A DNA stretch of 13,867 nucleotides from an uncultured Clostridia bacterium (GCA_946186535.1 CAMHNT010000027.1:1-13867); one strand, 5' to 3'. Positions 1 to 6,607 are shown, counted from the stretch's first letter. Translations and numbers: made by a program. The notes: a model not told the origin generated them from the letters alone.

Positions 1-11
1 AAAACCTCCTT
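1..11 (-). promoter_or_regulatory. Ribosome binding site of a divergent gene cut off by the left edge
   Basis: Read on the minus strand, the first eleven bases contain AAGGAGGT, a full match to the 16S anti-Shine-Dalgarno. A start codon would normally follow within about 5-9 bases, which places it just outside the window. This indicates a leftward gene divergent from the XRE regulator. Nothing of its coding sequence is visible, so its product is unknown. Confidence 0.6.
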
Positions 12-80
12 CATATAAAAATATAAAAATCTGCCAATAATTATAAATAATACAGTTATTACAAAATCAATCTTTGTTAC

Positions 81-109
81 CTTTTATCACATAAAAAAAC
101 AAAAGTCAA
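81..109 (-). promoter_or_regulatory. Candidate promoter for the off-window divergent gene
   Basis: On the minus strand TTGACT (109-104) is followed by a 17-base spacer and TAAAAG (86-81), with a TG at the extended -10 position. The -35 matches consensus at five of six bases and the -10 is weak. It points toward the ribosome binding site at the left edge. The surrounding DNA is AT-rich, so chance matches are possible. Confidence 0.4.
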
Positions 110-120
110 CCATTAGTTGA
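106..120. promoter_or_regulatory. Palindrome between divergent promoters (possible operator)
   Basis: TCAAC-catta-GTTGA forms a perfect 5-5-5 inverted repeat. Its arms overlap the -35 hexamers of both divergent candidate promoters. XRE-type repressors commonly bind short palindromes beside their own gene, so autoregulation plus control of the left-hand gene is a reasonable inference. No binding evidence can come from sequence alone. Confidence 0.4.
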
Positions 121-145
121 ATAAATTTAAAATATATTTTATATA
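117..145 (+). promoter_or_regulatory. Candidate promoter of the XRE regulator
   Basis: TTGAAT (117-122), a 17-base spacer and TATATA (140-145). The spacing is ideal but the region is nearly pure A/T, so the -10 assignment is uncertain; TATAAT also occurs at 153-158 without a matching -35. The -35 shares bases with the palindrome at 106-120. Confidence 0.35.
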
Positions 146-216
146 AATAATATATAATTGGTATTAAAATTAAACTATAGTTTATAAAATCTTTATTTAA
201 AGTTGATGATAAGGTG

Positions 217-612
217 ATGAATTTGAAAATAAAATACAACCAGTTTACAGTTGATATGGGAAGAAGAATATATGAAAGACGAAAAAGTCTTGGAATGACT
301 CAGGAAGAGCTTGCGGAAAAAATGGATGTTTCACCTCAGACTATTTCATACACAGAACAGGGAACAAAGGCAATGCGCCCGGAAAATCTTGTGAAGCTTT
401 GCAGGATTCTTGACGTAAGCACAGATTATATTTTAACGGGGGAGACACCCTCTCCGAAATCCGATTCTCTTGTCGAAAAGCTTTCTTATCTTTCAAAGGA
501 AGAAATGGTTTTTGTCGAAATGATAATAAACAGCTGTATCGGACTCTGCAACCTTAAGCATTCTCAGTATAATTCATCTGCCTCAAATGAACCAACTTCA
601 ACCAACGGTTAA
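217..612 (+). CDS. XRE-family helix-turn-helix transcriptional regulator
   Basis: This encodes a small cytoplasmic DNA-binding protein of about 131 residues. Residues 14-74 form a classic HTH_3/Cro-C1 domain: GRRIYERRKSLGMTQEELA carries helices 1-2, and SPQTISYTEQG is the recognition-helix region, followed by the usual LVKLCRILDVSTDYILTGE end. The last 55 residues show no recognisable ligand or protease domain. Start choice is uncertain: GTG at 214, ATG at 217 and TTG at 223 are in frame. The SD-like AAGGTGAT at 211-218 is spaced best for the TTG at 223, which would remove two residues from the ATG form. It sits alone between a divergent off-window gene and a bidirectional terminator. The palindrome upstream suggests it regulates itself and that neighbour. 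Its target and effector cannot be read from the sequence. Confidence 0.9.
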   Translation: MNLKIKYNQFTVDMGRRIYERRKSLGMTQEELAEKMDVSPQTISYTEQGTKAMRPENLVKLCRILDVSTDYILTGETPSPKSDSLVEKLSYLSKEEMVFVEMIINSCIGLCNLKHSQYNSSASNEPTSTNG

Positions 613-648
613 AAATAGAATTCATATAATAAATCAATTCATAAAAAG

Positions 649-690
649 AAAACCGACTGACTAAAAGACGTCAATCGGTTTTTGTTTTAT
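649..690. terminator. Bidirectional intrinsic terminator between the XRE gene and sigE
   Basis: The arms 649-661 and 670-682 pair as AAAACCGA-C-TGAC with GTCA-A-TCGGTTTT, giving twelve base pairs with one mismatch around an 8-base loop. T-rich tracts follow on both strands (TTTTTGTTTT on plus, TTTTCTTTTT on minus). Because the flanking genes converge, it can end both transcripts. Confidence 0.85.
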
Positions 691-692
691 GG

Positions 693-1418
693 TTAAATAC
701 TCTCGCTCTTTTCCAGATCGGTTTTGAGCTTTTTTATAATCTTTTTTTCAAGCCTTGAAATATAGGACTGCGAAATTCCGAGCATATCCGCAACCTCTTT
801 CTGAGTGTGCGAACCTCTTCCGTGAAGTCCGAAGCGAAGCTCCATGATTTCCTTCTCTCTGTCCGAAAGCTTTGAAACCGCCCCAAGGAGAAGATTACAC
901 TCGATTTCCTGTTCAATGTTTGCGTTAATAACGTCAACGTCGCTTCCCAGAACGTCACTCAGCAAAAGCTCGTTTCCGTCCCAGTCGACATTGAGCGGCT
1001 CGTCGATCGAAACCTCGTTTTTCAGCTGTGAGCTTTTCCTCAGAAACATGAGTATCTCATTCTCAATGCACCTCGAAGCATATGTCGCAAGCTTTATGTT
1101 CTTTTCGGGGCGGAATGTGTTGACCGCCTTGATGAGCCCAATTGTTCCTATTGAAATCAGGTCCTCAACGGAAGCGGCAGACGATTCGAATTTTTTTGCA
1201 ATATACACGACGAGCCTTAGGTTGTGAGTTATCAGCGGCTCTCTCGCACTCTCGTCTCCCTGCATGATACGCTCCATTATGCTCTTCTCAAGCTCTTTCG
1301 GAAGCGGCGGAGGAAGTGTTTCCGAACCGTTTATATAGTAGACCGATTCGGGATTCATTTTCAGCTGCAGCTGCACCAAAAGCATTCTCAGCGATAAAAA
1401 GAGAGAATTCATATTCAT
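693..1418 (-). CDS. sigE: Sporulation RNA polymerase sigma factor SigE (pro-sigma-E)
   Basis: This encodes the 241-residue mother-cell early sporulation sigma factor, made as an inactive precursor. Region 2 is very close to Bacillus sigma-E: NLRLVVYIAKKFE (66-78), EDLISIGTIGLIKAVNTF (85-102) and KLATYASRCIENEI (109-122). The sigma-E hallmark SIDEPLNVDWDGNELLLSDVL spans 137-157, and the region 4.2 helix-turn-helix TQKEVADMLGISQSYISRLE spans 205-224. Residues 1-27 form the pro-sequence and end at the SVY-YING site, aligning with the known B. subtilis cleavage position. The start at 1418 is chosen because AAAGGAAAG lies just upstream; a longer reading frame to 1535 only overlaps spoIIGA. It begins 16 bases after spoIIGA ends, the usual two-gene operon. 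No sigG follows: a terminator does. Confidence 0.97.
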   Translation of the reverse strand: MNMNSLFLSLRMLLVQLQLKMNPESVYYINGSETLPPPLPKELEKSIMERIMQGDESAREPLITHNLRLVVYIAKKFESSAASVEDLISIGTIGLIKAVNTFRPEKNIKLATYASRCIENEILMFLRKSSQLKNEVSIDEPLNVDWDGNELLLSDVLGSDVDVINANIEQEIECNLLLGAVSKLSDREKEIMELRFGLHGRGSHTQKEVADMLGISQSYISRLEKKIIKKLKTDLEKSESI

Positions 1419-1434
1419 TGTTTCTTTCCTTTCT

Positions 1435-2280
1435 TCAAAGAATTTCAAACGGTATAATTGCCTGAAAATCTCCTTGTATATAATCATCATTGCACAAGGC
1501 AATGTATATAACCTTATCGCATACGAGATCATCAATATATATACTCTCCGCCTTGAAGCATGGAAGAATTCCGCCGCCTCCCACGGACGTAAACGGAACG
1601 AAGCGGACGTTGTTTATGCTGGAACGGTATTTCAGTGTTGTAACCGTTTCGTATTCAAGAATTTCCACGGGTGTGATATCTTCCGCGGTTCTTCTTCCGA
1701 TAACAATGACGGGACACTGTGAAAACGGTTCCTTGAGCGTGTTGCCGGTGTCTATTTTTGCCGTTACCCTGACAGCATTGTTCTTGTTTTTTATGGTCAG
1801 CGTACAGTATGTATCCTTGACCTTGTGTCTGCCTGCTACGCTGTTGAAAATCCTGAACGCACAGTAGCAGACAACGGAATAAACAATCAGCAAAACAGGG
1901 GATATGCTTAGATAAACTACACTGTTTTTTATCAGCAGATTCTTCGGCGTGAACATGAACCAGAGCGCAATCACAATTCCGCAGAAGAAAAATGTCGCAA
2001 TAAGAAACACAGCGTAAAGCCTGATGAATTCAGAGAATCTTTTTTTCCCGAATGCAGAAAACACTGTAACACCCCCTACGGTTATTTTTATCAGCATATT
2101 CAGTGCGAACGGAATCACAGGAAGAAGAATAGTAAGAGAACACAGCGCTCCGACCGCAGACCCGAGAAGAAGCCTTTTTATCTTAATCCGGGTGTGGGTA
2201 TAAAAACTCGTCGCAGACAGAAGAAGGTAGTTGATAATAAGATTGACACAAAGCAGAATATCTATATATATCGTTTGCAC
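1435..2280 (-). CDS. spoIIGA: Sporulation sigma-E factor-processing peptidase SpoIIGA
   Basis: This encodes a membrane-bound aspartic protease that removes the pro-sequence of SigE at the sporulation septum after a signal from the forespore. The N-terminal half (roughly residues 1-145) contains about five hydrophobic segments, beginning with QTIYIDILLCVNLIINYLLL. The C-terminal half carries KIDTGNTLKEPF, where D177 (numbering from the GTG at 2280) corresponds to the catalytic Asp of the D-T/S-G motif. A second family patch, RFVPFTSVGGGG, follows. About 281 residues is close to the family norm of roughly 300. The start is decided by the ribosome site: GAGGTGA at 2292-2286 is well placed for the GTG at 2280, whereas the in-frame GTG at 2289 overlaps it. 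Its substrate gene sigE is immediately downstream. Confidence 0.95.
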   Translation of the reverse strand: MQTIYIDILLCVNLIINYLLLSATSFYTHTRIKIKRLLLGSAVGALCSLTILLPVIPFALNMLIKITVGGVTVFSAFGKKRFSEFIRLYAVFLIATFFFCGIVIALWFMFTPKNLLIKNSVVYLSISPVLLIVYSVVCYCAFRIFNSVAGRHKVKDTYCTLTIKNKNNAVRVTAKIDTGNTLKEPFSQCPVIVIGRRTAEDITPVEILEYETVTTLKYRSSINNVRFVPFTSVGGGGILPCFKAESIYIDDLVCDKVIYIALCNDDYIQGDFQAIIPFEIL

Positions 2281-2298
2281 TCCGTTCACCTCATGTAT

Positions 2299-2332
2299 AA
2301 GTATGCCACAGTCATCGGAAAAATTTTGTCAC
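2299..2332 (-). promoter_or_regulatory. Candidate spoIIG-type promoter with long spacer
   Basis: On the minus strand GTGACA (2332-2327) precedes CATACT (2305-2300) by 21 bases, or ATACTT by 22. The B. subtilis spoIIG promoter is known for an abnormal 22-base spacer activated by Spo0A. The -35 sits inside TGTGACAAA, resembling a reversed Spo0A box (TTCGACAAA) at seven of nine bases. The implied leader is only about 12 bases, which is short, so this is a candidate only. Confidence 0.4.
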
Positions 2333-2524
2333 ATTTGAAATCGGAACAATTATTTTTTTAAAACTCTGAAATACATGTTGCAAAATTGTAATATATAAAG
2401 CGGACATGACTTGAAATAATAATACTATTTGATTTAAACTTAAAATTCAAATTTAGCAAAATATATAAAAGTTATCGTTTTTTTAGAATTTTGCATAACA
2501 AATAACAAAAAGTAAAGTTTTGTC

Positions 2525-2553
2525 TTGAAATCTTATATTGGTTAATATATAAT
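2525..2553 (+). promoter_or_regulatory. Near-consensus sigma-A promoter
   Basis: TTGAAA (2525-2530), exactly 17 bases, then TATAAT (2548-2553): eleven of twelve consensus bases. It is the best promoter match in the window, yet it lies about 260 bases before the next gene. Initiation near 2560 would give either a long leader or a short RNA ending at the hairpin and T run near 2760. Confidence 0.6.
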
Positions 2554-2731
2554 AGAAAATGTAACTTAAGATAAAATAACCTTTTTAGTCGTAAAGTGCA
2601 ATATGAAAATGCAGTTTTTTCTCGGCTGAAAACAATTAATGAGTGTGTCAAAACAAAGCTATTTACGTTCGGGCAGAGCAGATAATGTTATGGTGTTTCT
2701 CAAAAAGCCTTTAGACTGTCCTATTTCATTT

Positions 2732-2760
2732 TACAGAAATTCTGTATTGATTTTTTTTTT
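2732..2760 (+). terminator. Weak hairpin followed by ten T residues
   Basis: TACAGA-aat-TCTGTA (2732-2746) forms a 6-bp stem, followed four bases later by ten T residues (2751-2760). The T run is characteristic but the stem has only two G-C pairs, so termination would be inefficient. The same palindrome could be an operator, since it abuts the -35 at 2747. Confidence 0.3.
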
Positions 2761-2775
2761 ACGATATGATATTAT
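2747..2775 (+). promoter_or_regulatory. Promoter of the surface-polymer cluster
   Basis: TTGATT (2747-2752), a 17-base spacer containing TGa directly before the -10, then TATTAT (2770-2775): an extended -10 arrangement. Initiation near 2782 leaves a leader of about 33 bases with AGGAG at 2801-2805 ahead of the ATG at 2815. Confidence 0.55.
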
Positions 2776-2814
2776 ATATTTTAAATTTTAAGGTTTGAAT
2801 AGGAGTTTTTTATT

Positions 2815-3534
2815 ATGAATACAGCGGTTATTTTTGCCGGCGGTTCCGGTACTCGTATGAATTCAAAGGACAAACCCAAGCAGTTTCTGATGGTTCACGG
2901 CAAGCCCATCATCGTTCACACCATTGAGGTGTTCCAGAATCATCCTGATATCGACGCTATTGTCGTTGTTTGTATTCAGGACTGGATTGACTATATGGTG
3001 GAGCTTCAGTTCAGATATCGCCTTGATAAAATCAGAAAAATAGTTCCCGGAGGCGCTACCGGTCAGCTTTCTATATTCAACGGTCTGGAGGCGGCTGAGG
3101 AAATAAGCGAGGGAGACAATGACATTGTATTGATTCACGACGGCGTTCGCCCGCTTATCACCCCCGAGGAGCTGACGCTTAACATCGAATCCGTAAAAAA
3201 GCACGGCTCGGCTATAACCTGCGTAAAAACCAAGGAGACGTTTGTTCTTGTCAACGATGAGGACAAGGTTGTGAAGGTTCCGGACCGTGCCCATTCCTAT
3301 GTTGCCAAGGCTCCTCAGAGCTTCCTCTTGAAGGATATTCTGGCAGCACAGCGAAAAGCAATATCCGAGGGCTACACCAATATGATCGATTCCTGCACGC
3401 TTATGCAGCAGTACGGCTACGAAACCTACTGCATAATCGGCAACTACGAAAATATGAAGATAACCACGCCTGATGATTTCTACACCTTCCGCGCCCTTTA
3501 TGACGCAAGGGAAAATCAACAGCTGGATTCTTGA
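2815..3534 (+). CDS. IspD/TarI-family cytidylyltransferase (probable polyol-phosphate cytidylyltransferase)
   Basis: This enzyme transfers CMP from CTP to a phosphorylated polyol, releasing pyrophosphate. The 239 residues match the IspD/TarI fold throughout: GGSGTRM (9-15) and KPKQF (20-24) bind CTP, and IHDGVRP (107-113), PDR (156-158) and ENMKITTP (212-219) line the active site. Arg14, Lys22, Asp109, Arg158 and Lys215 correspond to key residues of E. coli IspD. The usual Arg in the GGxxRxxS loop is absent here (GGATGQLS, 79-86). Family motifs do not separate methylerythritol (IspD) from ribitol (TarI) substrates. The next gene is a CDP-polyol phosphotransferase, so a CDP-ribitol-type product for surface polymer synthesis is favoured. 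No TarJ-like reductase accompanies it, and a housekeeping IspD role cannot be excluded. AGGAG lies nine bases before the ATG. Confidence 0.85.
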   Translation: MNTAVIFAGGSGTRMNSKDKPKQFLMVHGKPIIVHTIEVFQNHPDIDAIVVVCIQDWIDYMVELQFRYRLDKIRKIVPGGATGQLSIFNGLEAAEEISEGDNDIVLIHDGVRPLITPEELTLNIESVKKHGSAITCVKTKETFVLVNDEDKVVKVPDRAHSYVAKAPQSFLLKDILAAQRKAISEGYTNMIDSCTLMQQYGYETYCIIGNYENMKITTPDDFYTFRALYDARENQQLDS

Positions 3535-3558
3535 TTTGCAAATAAACTGCGAAAAAAA

Positions 3559-3585
3559 TTCTCACTGCAAAAGGAGCGGTGAGAA
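3559..3585. other. Intercistronic hairpin; reads as a minus-strand terminator
   Basis: TTCTCACTGC (3559-3568) pairs with GCGGTGAGAA (3576-3585), ten base pairs including one wobble, around AAAAGGA. Seven A residues lie just before it, so on the minus strand the stem is followed by seven T residues, the form of an intrinsic terminator. On the plus strand no T run follows, so rightward transcription should pass. It may shape mRNA processing or stop antisense transcription. Confidence 0.5.
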
Positions 3586-3645
3586 AGGATATGCATGCGT
3601 GTTCTGTACGGAGAAAGATGTATTTTATCTATAAGGAGATCAATT

Positions 3646-5517
3646 ATGATGGAAAATGTTGAAAACATTGTTTTTATGGAAAACCTCACCGAAAGTCACT
3701 TGGTAGATGCAACGGTAGTTGACATACAATGGGAAAGAGTTACCGTGTATCTGGATGTAAAGGTTGAGTTTTCCGACGGAGCGGATACAGCAAATCCGCT
3801 GATATTTTACGCAGTTAACGGAGCTTACAAAGCAAGAGCAGTATTCCGCCAGGAGAGCGTAAACGGCAATATGTACAGACTGTCGCTTAATGTTACCAAT
3901 CCCGGTAACGCTCACTGTGTTCCTACGGGCAACTATTCGCTTGTTGTTTGTCAGGATAATCAGATCCTCGCTGTAGCTGAAACCGATGTTCAACTCGCAT
4001 TAAGACTTCAAGAATGTTCCCGAAATTTTCTCTATAGCGGAAAGGCAAGAAGAAAAACTTATGCCGTAACTTTTTTAATTAAGGAATGGACGGAAACCTT
4101 GCCGTTCGTTATGCACATTCTGCATGCAAAAAATGTTGGAATGGGCGATATTTATGCTGTTTCCAAGAAAAAGCCTAAATTCCAGAAGGGAAAGTTTAAA
4201 GCTAAGAAAAGAAAGTATGCTTTCGGTCTTCTCCAGAAAATGTACAATCATTACAGAAAGAAATATAAAAATAACAAAAAAACGGTTCTTTTCCTTTATG
4301 AAGGAAATTACAATATGGCGTCTAATCTCAAGGCAGTTGTAAAACGTATGAAAGAACGTGGACTTGACGAAGAATTTACTGTTCTGGAGTGCGCTTGGTT
4401 TGCTGATATGCCGTCGGTCTATAATATGCGGGAGAGATTTCAGAATCAGCGGATTCTCATGAAGAACCTTGCAAAGGCAAATATTATTTTTGTTGATAAC
4501 TACGTTCCGGCATTTACGCGAGTGAAGCTTGATTTGGACAACACTACCATAGTCAATCTCTGGCATGCCGGTGTAGGTTTTAAAGCTGTTGGCTATAGCC
4601 GTTGGGGGCATCTTGCCGCAGCAGCGCCTTTTCTTGGTCACCGAGTTTATACCTACGGTGTGTGCGGTTCAAAACAGGTTGCTCACGCTTTTTCTGAGGC
4701 GTGGGGAATTAACAGTGAAAGAGTTTTACCCACCGGTATGCCAAGAATGGATAAATACTTGGATAAATCGCACAGAGAGGAAAAGACCAAGGAGCTGTAT
4801 GAAGAATATCCAATGTGCAAGGGCAAAAAGGTTATCTTGTTTGCGCCTACATTCAGAGGCAGCAATCATCCGGACGCTCATTATCCATATGAAATTATGG
4901 ATTTTGACAGGCTTTATGATTTGTGCGGTGACGAGTATGTTGTGCTGTTCAAAATGCATCCGTGGATCAGTGACCCTGCTCCTATTGAAAAATACGGCGA
5001 TAGATTCCTTGATCTGACAAGTTACCCCGATATAAACAACCTGTTTTACATAACCGATCTGCTTATCACAGACTATTCGTCTTGTATTTATGAGTTTTCA
5101 CTTATGCACAAACCAATGCTGTTCTTTGCATTTGATGAAATGCAGTATTCAATTTCCCGTGGTTTTCACCATGACTACCGCCTCGCCGCTCCTGGAAAGG
5201 TCTGCAATACCTTTGATGAGCTTCTGACAGCGATAAAAAACAAAGATTTCGAGTTTGAAAAGGTTGAACAGTATGTTTCAAGGAATTTTGAAGTTATCGA
5301 CAGCAACTCTTCTGACAGGGTTATAGATTGGTTCTTGCTTGACAAAATGCCTAAGAAGTATTTCGATGAGATAGAAGCCCGTGACGAGGAAATGCGCCGT
5401 ATGTACGAACAGCTTGACTTTATTTCACTTAAGCCTGTTAAGCCTGAAGATGACAATGTTGATGATCCGGGAACGGAGGATACGGAAAACAAAACGGACG
5501 AGGAAACAAGTAACTAA
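3646..5517 (+). CDS. CDP-glycerol/CDP-ribitol polyolphosphotransferase (TagB/TagF/TarL-like)
   Basis: This peripheral membrane enzyme transfers polyol-phosphate from a CDP donor onto a lipid-linked or glycan acceptor, as in teichoic acid synthesis. Of 623 residues, about 1-125 form a beta-rich N-terminal module and about 205-560 the Glyphos_transf domain. Hallmarks are LWHAGVGFKAVGYSRWG (catalytic-type His307), GVCGSKQVA, LPTGMPRMD, KKVILFAPTFRG, FKMHPW (His438), and ITDYSSCIYEF (DYSS 476-479) with KPMLFF. The two His residues correspond to the essential pair known in TagF. A Lys/Arg-rich stretch (about 172-212) may bind membrane. The C-terminus is an unusual acidic, Asp/Glu/Thr-rich tail of about 25 residues. 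AAGGAG at 3633-3638 decides the ATG at 3646 over an upstream in-frame ATG at 3595. Ribitol or glycerol specificity is not readable; the preceding TarI-type gene favours ribitol. Confidence 0.9.
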   Translation: MMENVENIVFMENLTESHLVDATVVDIQWERVTVYLDVKVEFSDGADTANPLIFYAVNGAYKARAVFRQESVNGNMYRLSLNVTNPGNAHCVPTGNYSLVVCQDNQILAVAETDVQLALRLQECSRNFLYSGKARRKTYAVTFLIKEWTETLPFVMHILHAKNVGMGDIYAVSKKKPKFQKGKFKAKKRKYAFGLLQKMYNHYRKKYKNNKKTVLFLYEGNYNMASNLKAVVKRMKERGLDEEFTVLECAWFADMPSVYNMRERFQNQRILMKNLAKANIIFVDNYVPAFTRVKLDLDNTTIVNLWHAGVGFKAVGYSRWGHLAAAAPFLGHRVYTYGVCGSKQVAHAFSEAWGINSERVLPTGMPRMDKYLDKSHREEKTKELYEEYPMCKGKKVILFAPTFRGSNHPDAHYPYEIMDFDRLYDLCGDEYVVLFKMHPWISDPAPIEKYGDRFLDLTSYPDINNLFYITDLLITDYSSCIYEFSLMHKPMLFFAFDEMQYSISRGFHHDYRLAAPGKVCNTFDELLTAIKNKDFEFEKVEQYVSRNFEVIDSNSSDRVIDWFLLDKMPKKYFDEIEARDEEMRRMYEQLDFISLKPVKPEDDNVDDPGTEDTENKTDEETSN

Positions 5518-5532
5518 CAATACGGAGGATTA

Positions 5533-6606
5533 ATGATGAAAACTGATACGGTTTTACAACAGGATATGGAAAATATCTGTTCAGTTGATTTTATTGATTG
5601 GAACAGATTTAACGGAAAAACTATTCTCATCACCGGTGCTACCGGATTGATTGGTTTCACAATTGTAAATGCCTTGCTTTATGCAAACAAAAAAAGAGAT
5701 CTGAATTTAACCGTTTTGGCTTTGGTGCGCAGTGAAAGCCGTGCCAAGGAGCGATTTGCGGAACATAACGGAGATTCAAGCCTGAAATTTGTTGTCGGCT
5801 CTGTTGAAGATCTTCCGGATTTTGAGGGGGCTGTTGATTTTATAATCCACGGAGCGAGCCAGACGGCGAGCAGAATGATGGTTGAACAGCCGGTTGAAAC
5901 CATTCTTACCGCCGTAAAGGGCACAAAAAATCTGCTCGATTTGGCTAAAGAAAAAAATGTTGAGGGCATGGTTTATCTTTCGAGCATGGAAATGTATGGT
6001 CACCCTGAACGTGGTCATAAGGTTACTGAGGACGAAGCAGGTGCAATTTCTCCTCTCAATGTTCGAAACAGCTATCCGATAAGTAAGCAGCAGTGCGAAT
6101 CTCTTTGTTGTTCTTATGCCTCCGAGTATGGTGTTTCGGTTATGATAGCTCGACTTACTCAGACCTTTGGACCGGGAGTTAATTATAACGATACAAGGGT
6201 ATTTGCTTATTTCGGCAAATGCGTTGCGGAGAAGAAGGATATTGTACTGAAAACAAAGGGTGAAACCGAGCGTTCTTATCTTTATACAGCCGATGCGACA
6301 ACTGCGATTTTGGCGGTAATGCTAAACGGCAAAAGTGGTGACGCTTACAATATGGCAGATGAAAATACATATTGTTCAATAGCCGAAGTGGCTCAAAGAG
6401 TTGCAGAAAGCGGAGGCGTTAAGGTGCGTTTTGAGACGCAGAATACAGCGGTGAGCTGTTATCCCGACGCTGTATACATGGATTTGGACACATCAAAGCT
6501 TAAAGCCCTCGGCTGGAAAGTGTTGTATTCAGGAGGCTTGCAGGAAATCTACGGACGAATGGCAACGCATATAACAGAGGAGCTACATTCGGGGAAGAGT
6601 TTATAA
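5533..6606 (+). CDS. NAD-dependent epimerase/dehydratase (extended SDR)
   Basis: This is a 357-residue soluble Rossmann-fold enzyme of the extended short-chain dehydrogenase family that acts on nucleotide-activated sugars. ILITGATGLIG (31-41) carries the GxxGxxG NAD-binding motif. IIHGASQTA (104-112) is the family's H-x-A loop. LSSMEMYG (149-156) holds the catalytic Ser, YPISK (Tyr181, Lys185) is the YxxxK motif, and ARLTQTFGPG (206-215) follows as usual. The exact reaction (epimerase, decarboxylase, dehydratase or reductase) cannot be assigned. Its place in a CDP-polyol cluster suggests it makes or modifies an activated sugar for the same polymer. It is longer than the classical SDR module that makes ribitol-5-phosphate in bifunctional Acs1-type enzymes. 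GGAGG (5524-5528) is four bases from this ATG and seven from a second ATG at 5536, so 5536 is a plausible start. Confidence 0.88.
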   Translation: MMKTDTVLQQDMENICSVDFIDWNRFNGKTILITGATGLIGFTIVNALLYANKKRDLNLTVLALVRSESRAKERFAEHNGDSSLKFVVGSVEDLPDFEGAVDFIIHGASQTASRMMVEQPVETILTAVKGTKNLLDLAKEKNVEGMVYLSSMEMYGHPERGHKVTEDEAGAISPLNVRNSYPISKQQCESLCCSYASEYGVSVMIARLTQTFGPGVNYNDTRVFAYFGKCVAEKKDIVLKTKGETERSYLYTADATTAILAVMLNGKSGDAYNMADENTYCSIAEVAQRVAESGGVKVRFETQNTAVSCYPDAVYMDLDTSKLKALGWKVLYSGGLQEIYGRMATHITEELHSGKSL

Positions 6607-6607
6607 T

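Larger units (their letters stand above)
2290..2814. other. AT-rich divergent intergenic region
   Basis: This is 525 bases between spoIIGA and the cytidylyltransferase with no convincing reading frame. It holds the likely spoIIGA promoter, one near-consensus rightward promoter (2525-2553), a short hairpin plus ten-T run (2732-2760) and a second rightward promoter (2747-2775), listed separately. The stretch 2400-2520 is almost featureless A/T. Confidence 0.8.

Noticed and set aside
1419..1535. N-terminal extension of sigE to an ATG at 1535
   Set aside because: The extension overlaps the end of spoIIGA and resembles no sigma factor; AAAGGAAAG supports the start at 1418, which gives the expected 241-residue pro-protein.
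3595..3645. N-terminal extension of the polyolphosphotransferase to an ATG at 3595
   Set aside because: AAGGAG at 3633-3638 is ideally spaced for the ATG at 3646, and the extra 17 residues look random.
3591..3662. 23-residue small frame overlapping the polyolphosphotransferase start
   Set aside because: The only upstream purine-rich stretch is too close to the ATG, and the peptide has no notable feature; it is most likely chance.
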